Source of the DNA: a virus
Direction: 5' to 3' (one strand)
Virus record (IMG/VR): IMGVR_UViG_3300012988_000016
Location: 1-64,000 of that record
Length of the DNA: 64,000 nt
Shown: piece by piece, positions 59,417 through 64,000 of the stretch
Numbering within the stretch: position 1 is the first letter of the stretch
Layout of the letters: each line of letters opens with the position of its first letter
Notes under the pieces: generated by a model
Database searches by the model: none
Seen by the model: only the letters and a program-made list of their open reading frames with translations
Told to the model about the DNA's origin: nothing
Translations under genes and position numbers: made by a program

Positions 59417-61593
59417 TGCCTATGCCACGTAATCCCAAACATTTGCCTGGTACGATTCCAGGTAAAGACTTCGTAGACACTCATGACGCCAATGGTATCA
59501 AGATCGGCATGATCACTCGTGTAGACGAAGTGAACTTGAAGGCAGATATCAAGATCCTTAGCGGGAGCAGTGAGCGTTATGAAATAGACTTGACTCAATC
59601 GATGTCTGGCCCCCGAAGCTTTTGGGGCGGTATCCCTGAAGTCAACAGTATGGTGGTGGTAGGGTACCGTCGTATCCAGAAGCACTTGACGGATGCGGTC
59701 ATTTTGGGCTACATCCCCACGGGCAATCGTAGCGGTTTGCGGTTCGATCCTTTCTCGCCTGATAATCCTGCAGAAATCAGTGATGCGGATAGGGAATCAT
59801 TCGAGCGAGTCATCGGCACCACCAGGCGTATCAAACGTCTAAATCTACGGCCTGGTGATGTGGGCGGCATGTCGTCCTCTGGCGCTGAATTGACCCTCAC
59901 TAAAGATGTGAAGTTGGTCAATCGGGCAGGCGACTTGTTCGAGCTGCGGGACGCCGATAGAACCATCATCTCTCAAGCGATTCACCGTGTGGAGTCTGAA
60001 GCGGGGGTGAAGCGTATCTCAGGACCGATCCGTCGAGGGACCTTCTTCATCCCCAACGATCTTCTCAAAGCAGACGGAACCCTTAGAGACACCGATACTG
60101 AATACTACGGAAGGGATACGCTGCAACTAGCCGGCCCTGGTGTAGGGTCTGGATCTAATGCCAAGTTCTCCAATCAGAACGGCAAACTGCTCCCACTGTT
60201 CAACGATACGAACCAGTTCCCTCCGGTCACGTACTCCAATGGTCGTCGGGTGCATTACCCCCCAACCTCTCCCGCGGTCAGCATTGAGGACCCCAACACA
60301 GCAGCTGACGCCTTCGTTGAAGATCGTTTGGAACTAAACCACACCTCCGACTTGACTCAAGATGTCATTGAGGAGATTGACGGATTTTCGATGGACCGCC
60401 GAACTCCCTACATCGAACGGGTATTGGGGACGATGGTTGGGAACGATGCCTCTACTACTAGAGGTCAACGTCAATACGCCAAAATCTTGAAACCCAGGAT
60501 ATTCCCCGACTTCTTGGCTCAAGGTTTGGGTAAATTCACACTAGAAGAGGTGGACCGTAACCCTACGGTTCCAGACATTGAGGCCACCACCTCGGCGGCG
60601 GCGTTCTTCTTTCGAATGAGGCCGCCAAGATCGACTGGTGACAATGCTTTCGTAGCAGCGGTCAGCAAACAAGGGAAATTGTTTCTGAATGTGCCGGCCT
60701 CAACCGTTGAGGACTACACTAGCGGCTCCAAAAAGGTATCGGTGGAAATGAACCTGGAAGGCGCTTTGAAAGCGTTCATTGGGGCTTCCAATCCAGATCG
60801 TATTTCGGCCCACATCACCTTAGAAGGTGGGTTGCACCTGGACATCGGCAGAGATGCGGCCGGCAATGCGATCACGACCCGCTACCACTCTGGGACTCGA
60901 ACTATCTATGAGGGCAACCCCAACGAAGACGATGTGACGGCCGATCTTCAGGTGCGAGGTGTCAAACAGTCGGCCATTACTGGCGCAGAACTGAAGACCA
61001 TCGAGGGGTCGAAAAAGACCATTGTGAGTGGGCAGTACAAGTTGAGTGCGGATCGCATCAACCTGAACGCTTTCCAAGGGGCTTCGTTCAATTTTGGCGA
61101 AGTCAACCAGATGGTGAACGGGAAGACTCAGCTGAACTATGCCTTGCAGGTGTTGGAAAACATCGCTTTGGGCGGCAAAGTGTCGACCATCCTAGCTGGA
61201 GGTTTGACCCAGAATGTGGTGGCAGGGGCGATCTCTTACAGTGCCCTGGCGGGCGCCATCAGCTTCAACGCACCAGCTGGTGCCTACTCGGTGACAGTCG
61301 GCACAGGAGCCATGTCGATGACAACCGCCGCGGGTGCGGTTACGATCTCAACCGCCTCAGGGGCGATGTCGTTAGCGGCAGGAGCGGGGGCTATGTCATT
61401 GACGGCCGGATTGGCTATGAATCTAGCCGCCTCGACCAATATCTCGATGGTGGCTCCTCAAATACTGTTGGGGGGCCCAACCGCTACCTTTGGTGTCCTT
61501 CGAGGAATAGCTTCTTTGCCTCCAGGGGCCCCCACCTTAGACCCCATCACCGGCACCCCTTTGCTAGGGAGCGCTCTTGTGCGATCCATCTGA
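59416..61593 (+). CDS. Baseplate spike protein (gp5 / gpV-like)
   Basis: 725 residues, start overlapping the hub stop. Residues 25-110 (GIKIGMITRVDEVNLKADIKIL, GIPEVNSMVVVGYRR, AVILGYIPTG) form an OB-type domain as in gp5/gpV spikes. The centre has long loops. The last 160 residues repeat short Ala/Gly/Ser strands (LAGGLTQNVVAGAISYSALAG, GTGAMSMTTAAGAVTIS, SGAMSLAAGAGAMSLTAG divided by turns), typical of a triple-stranded beta-helix spike. No lysozyme domain is seen, so cell-wall cleavage may rely on the peptidase-like baseplate protein upstream. Confidence 0.86.
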   Translation: MPMPRNPKHLPGTIPGKDFVDTHDANGIKIGMITRVDEVNLKADIKILSGSSERYEIDLTQSMSGPRSFWGGIPEVNSMVVVGYRRIQKHLTDAVILGYIPTGNRSGLRFDPFSPDNPAEISDADRESFERVIGTTRRIKRLNLRPGDVGGMSSSGAELTLTKDVKLVNRAGDLFELRDADRTIISQAIHRVESEAGVKRISGPIRRGTFFIPNDLLKADGTLRDTDTEYYGRDTLQLAGPGVGSGSNAKFSNQNGKLLPLFNDTNQFPPVTYSNGRRVHYPPTSPAVSIEDPNTAADAFVEDRLELNHTSDLTQDVIEEIDGFSMDRRTPYIERVLGTMVGNDASTTRGQRQYAKILKPRIFPDFLAQGLGKFTLEEVDRNPTVPDIEATTSAAAFFFRMRPPRSTGDNAFVAAVSKQGKLFLNVPASTVEDYTSGSKKVSVEMNLEGALKAFIGASNPDRISAHITLEGGLHLDIGRDAAGNAITTRYHSGTRTIYEGNPNEDDVTADLQVRGVKQSAITGAELKTIEGSKKTIVSGQYKLSADRINLNAFQGASFNFGEVNQMVNGKTQLNYALQVLENIALGGKVSTILAGGLTQNVVAGAISYSALAGAISFNAPAGAYSVTVGTGAMSMTTAAGAVTISTASGAMSLAAGAGAMSLTAGLAMNLAASTNISMVAPQILLGGPTATFGVLRGIASLPPGAPTLDPITGTPLLGSALVRSI

Positions 61594-62165
61594 TGCCCGT
61601 CACACCCCCTGGAATCATTGGGGCGATCGTTCCCAGCCTGGTTAGCTGTTCTTTCTTGGGGACCAGTGTGCCCAAGTATGCTAATGGGGTAGCCCAAGGG
61701 CTGGTCAGGTGGGTTCCCCTTATCAAGATTCAGACGATCGACGGAGGAACGGCCGGCGTGGGGAGCAACATTCCACTCCCGTTGGTGGTACAGACCCCTG
61801 TCTTGTATGCCAACATCTTGTCTGGAATGTTAAGCAATGGCCTGAACGGCCTTTTGATGTCAGCTTTTGTGTCTGGCCTATCGACCGGTCTGACGACGGC
61901 CTTTGCTCAAATGCTGATCAAGACCACCCATCCTGGAGTGGGGGTGGGGACGGGGGTTGCTTCGTTCAGAGCTCCGCCTGCTTTTGCCTCTATCAGCTCA
62001 GGATTTGCAACTGCGGGGATGAACGGGCCAGCCTCCCTGCAGGCCGCCCGAGCGTTGGCGACAGGGCTAGATATAACTTTCGCTAGTTTGCTGATTCCCG
62101 TGGCCATTGTAGGAAGTCCCTCTACGATAGGGGCATCCAGTACCGGCTTTGGTACCATAATATGA
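61593..62165 (+). CDS. Small hydrophobic baseplate-associated protein
   Basis: 190 residues, ATG overlapping the spike stop. Gly/Ala/Ser-rich, with LIKTTHPGVGVGTGVASF and a final IVGSPSTIGASSTGFGTII. Similar small proteins follow the spike gene in other large myoviruses, by recollection. The HPGVGVGTG and IVGSPS segments faintly recall PAAR spike-tip proteins, but the full PAAR pattern is missing. Hydrophobic stretches are present but not clearly transmembrane. A role at the spike or baseplate is inferred from neighbours. Confidence 0.7.
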   Translation: MPVTPPGIIGAIVPSLVSCSFLGTSVPKYANGVAQGLVRWVPLIKIQTIDGGTAGVGSNIPLPLVVQTPVLYANILSGMLSNGLNGLLMSAFVSGLSTGLTTAFAQMLIKTTHPGVGVGTGVASFRAPPAFASISSGFATAGMNGPASLQAARALATGLDITFASLLIPVAIVGSPSTIGASSTGFGTII

Positions 62166-62180
62166 AATGGAGATAGCATC

Positions 62181-62384
62181 ATGGCAAGAGCGACGTTTGG
62201 AGTAGTGTCTGAGGTGGTGGAGAAGCGCGAAATAGACGCCGAGGGCAATATCGGCGATCTGAAAGTTCGGCTGAAACTAAATCTCAAGAACACCCTGAAT
62301 CAGACCCTGGAAGTTTGGGTGGACGCCCCCACAGAGGTAAACGATTTCTTCGCACCGGCCAATGGCCTGCCTGAGGCCAAATGA
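62181..62384 (+). CDS. Small baseplate-region protein (paralogue A)
   Basis: 67 residues, ATG start with a weak upstream site. Beta-rich with VSEVVEKREIDAEGN, VRLKLNLKNTLNQTLEVWVDAP and an acidic turn. It shares the VxLKLxxxxxxxxEVWVDAPxE pattern with the next protein, so the two are paralogues. It overlaps the next gene by four bases (ATGA). Function unknown; probably a small wedge or hub accessory piece. Confidence 0.7.
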   Translation: MARATFGVVSEVVEKREIDAEGNIGDLKVRLKLNLKNTLNQTLEVWVDAPTEVNDFFAPANGLPEAK

Positions 62385-62803
62385 GCAAGCGTGCTAGGAA
62401 GAAGCGCCAGACTCCACAGCTTCTGGGCTACATCGTAGGTATGAGCGAGTCCAGGGACTTGCTGACCATCAAAGATACGTTAGGCAATGTGGCTGAGCTG
62501 CGGCCGTTGAAAAACGACCCCATAACTTTGAGACTGAAACTACAGATGCCTCTGGCTTCTGGGCGTTCCATTGAATTCTGGGTGGATGCCCCTCAGGAAA
62601 TCTCTCAATTGCTGGAAGAGTACGCTATGGTCCCCAGGTCTGTGCAAGAATTGCTGAATCAGTTTGAGAACGACTTGAAGGGGGTCAAAGACGATCACGA
62701 TAAAGTGGTGGATGCACACGAGCAAGGTGCGGTCTATGCTGGAAATCCAGAATCTTTTGAGCGTCAGGAAGCTTTCGAGTCAAGACTGAAGTCAGGGGAG
62801 TGA
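62381..62803 (+). CDS. Small baseplate-region protein (paralogue B)
   Basis: 140 residues; ATG overlaps the preceding stop. Residues 10-75 repeat the previous gene's domain (TIKDTLGNVAELRPL, LRLKLQMPLASGRSIEFWVDAPQEI). A helical C-terminal tail (ELLNQFENDLKGVKDDHDKVVDAHE) is added. The N-terminus is strongly basic. It ends four bases before the partial gene at the right edge and provides its AGGGGAG ribosome-binding site. Confidence 0.72.
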   Translation: MSKRARKKRQTPQLLGYIVGMSESRDLLTIKDTLGNVAELRPLKNDPITLRLKLQMPLASGRSIEFWVDAPQEISQLLEEYAMVPRSVQELLNQFENDLKGVKDDHDKVVDAHEQGAVYAGNPESFERQEAFESRLKSGE

Positions 62804-62806
62804 TCT

Positions 62807-64000
62807 TTGGGCCTCTCGATACAAGGCTACGTCCTAGAACCTCCGCGAGTCGGTCAGGCGAATTCTCCGTTCACCTACACGCCCAACGTGTATTTGTCCA
62901 ACCCGTCGGCCTTCAACACGGCCTATCCCTCAGATGAGTCGGTACCTAGGACGGAATACCATGTATTCGTTTTGGATGATGCTCAACTGCCAGGCACTGG
63001 TCCAAACAACCAATCCTCCTTCGTTGAGGCTAAGTTTGGTTGGACCAAGAACGAGGTGTTGCAGCGATTTGACTACCAAGGGGCTGACGGGCGGTTCAAG
63101 ACCTTGCCTGGCTCGGCCCCTACTCTGGTTGGAAAGCTGACGGCCACCGCCAACACGACACGGCTTCAGGTGGTGGCCCCCATCAGTCTAAACTTGGGGG
63201 CCTATCCGGTTCGACTGTATGTGGGTGATACCGGTTCAGGAACAGCCTTTACGGTTGTTCTGGTCTTGACAGACGGTGGGTTCAGCCCACCTCCTGCTGG
63301 GACGGTTCAAATCTCACTCGCAACCGGCAACCTCAATTGGAATGCTGGAGACTTGACGACTTTTGCTGGACAGTCGGTACACTTTCAGCGTCAGACATTC
63401 TATGCCTTTGCTGATTCGACTGGCCGCATTGGAGTGGTGGGGGACGTGTTGTTGCTCAGCCCATTGCCCGCCACAGGGCAATTCCCTCTGATCCGAATCG
63501 GATACGCTGAATACCTGACACCAATCGAGAAAGCGTCAGAGGCTGGCTTTTCCGTCAACCCAACCGCTGGGACGGTTGAATGGGCCGTCAGTACTGGTCG
63601 ATTGAAGCTAAATTCGGCTGATGTGTCGGCCAACACCGGCCGAGCTATCTATTATGATGGGGTAGCGTTCTCTTTTGGTCAGAATCTGGCCCCAATCAGC
63701 ATAGGGACGATCGCCAGTCCTACAGCCCTAGCTCCCATCCCTCCAGAAGAGAGCGACACTTTCTTCCGTGTGTCGGGGGTGGTTCAGTTCGGTCAAACAC
63801 AATGGGTCGACACCCTCACCACCCCTGGCAAGAAAGGGGTGGTACAGATCCGTCGAAGTGATGGTCAGGTTAGATTTTCCGATTCTGATGTGGGACGTTA
63901 CGGATCTCAACAGGCACAAGTTATCACAGCTGACCTGCTGATTGAACGTGGCATCTCACTCAGGATGTTTAGGAATCCTGTCAATCTAGATGATGCCGAC
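62807..64000 (+). CDS. Baseplate structural protein, 3' end outside window (partial)
   Basis: The frame is open from a TTG at 62807, six bases after AGGGGAG, to the window's right edge: 398 codons without a stop. The product is beta-rich. Three loose copies of a motif appear: GTVQISLATGNLNWNAGDL near residue 165, GTVEWAVSTGRLKLNSADV near 245 and GVVQIRRSDGQVRFSDSDV near 345, each a strand-Gly-strand-Asp pattern. This repeated domain is known to me from baseplate proteins of other large phages. Its place after the spike and small baseplate genes fits a wedge or baseplate-rim protein. Length and C-terminal function unknown. Confidence 0.82.
   Translation, partial: MGLSIQGYVLEPPRVGQANSPFTYTPNVYLSNPSAFNTAYPSDESVPRTEYHVFVLDDAQLPGTGPNNQSSFVEAKFGWTKNEVLQRFDYQGADGRFKTLPGSAPTLVGKLTATANTTRLQVVAPISLNLGAYPVRLYVGDTGSGTAFTVVLVLTDGGFSPPPAGTVQISLATGNLNWNAGDLTTFAGQSVHFQRQTFYAFADSTGRIGVVGDVLLLSPLPATGQFPLIRIGYAEYLTPIEKASEAGFSVNPTAGTVEWAVSTGRLKLNSADVSANTGRAIYYDGVAFSFGQNLAPISIGTIASPTALAPIPPEESDTFFRVSGVVQFGQTQWVDTLTTPGKKGVVQIRRSDGQVRFSDSDVGRYGSQQAQVITADLLIERGISLRMFRNPVNLDDAD

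Noticed and set aside
61593-62165. PAAR-repeat spike tip
   Set aside because: Only faint HPGVGVGTG and IVGSPS similarities; the repeated PAAR and zinc-ligand pattern is missing, so only a general baseplate association is given.
1-64000. Prophage or bacterial chromosome segment
   Set aside because: No integrase, attachment site, or host housekeeping genes occur; the entire window is structural or passenger phage genes in one orientation.

Overview
The window is a continuous stretch of a large tailed-phage genome (Caudoviricetes) with a contractile, myovirus-type tail. Every gene I can support lies on the plus strand. Genes are tightly packed, often with TGATG, ATGA or TAATG stop/start overlaps, and GTG and TTG starts are common. 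There is a tail sheath, a tail tube, a tape measure and a baseplate hub and spike, so the particle is a myovirus. No terminase, integrase, lysis gene or DNA polymerase is present, so the window is an interior slice of the structural region. The size and number of virion genes suggest a large or jumbo-type phage. The host cannot be named from the sequence.

Layout. 1-7.2 kb: head morphogenesis, with a partial gene, small head-region genes, a prohead protease, a Gln/Glu-rich scaffold candidate, a probable decoration protein and the HK97-fold major capsid protein, closed by a terminator. 7.3-8.2 kb: free-standing LAGLIDADG homing endonuclease. 8.2-16.6 kb: HExxH metallopeptidase-like protein, uracil-DNA glycosylase, several small conserved phage proteins, a repeat-containing protein, a SWIM zinc-finger protein and an FmdB-like protein. 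16.6-30.7 kb: virion surface and fibre-like proteins, interrupted by a DUF5659-like gene, an HNH endonuclease and a methyltransferase-glycosyltransferase-TPR fusion. This region holds a 1378-residue protein built from about 60 copies of a 20-residue repeat. 30.8-37.2 kb: probable neck and connector genes, with an embedded Dps-like ferritin and an actin-like ATPase. 37.3-41.6 kb: an exceptionally long (1421-residue) tail sheath, then a terminator. 41.7-47.4 kb: a UvrD-type helicase module lying between sheath and tube genes. 47.4-64 kb: tail tube, two chaperone-like proteins, tape measure, baseplate adaptor proteins (one with an NlpC/P60-like domain), hub, spike, small baseplate proteins, and a partial baseplate protein running off the right edge.

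The genes mainly build the virion. The capsid set (protease, scaffold, decoration, shell) comes first, then neck, sheath and tube, then the tape measure and baseplate. Set into this plan are non-structural passengers: two homing endonucleases, a DNA glycosylase, a helicase, a Dps-like protein, an actin-like ATPase and a glycosyltransferase fusion. The most notable items are the Dps-like protein with all four ferroxidase ligands at E. coli Dps spacing, its actin-like neighbour, the oversized sheath with tandem inserted domains, the 60-repeat protein, a 48-residue gene with an SSB-like acidic tail near the helicase, and several RNA hairpins that sit on ribosome-binding sites.
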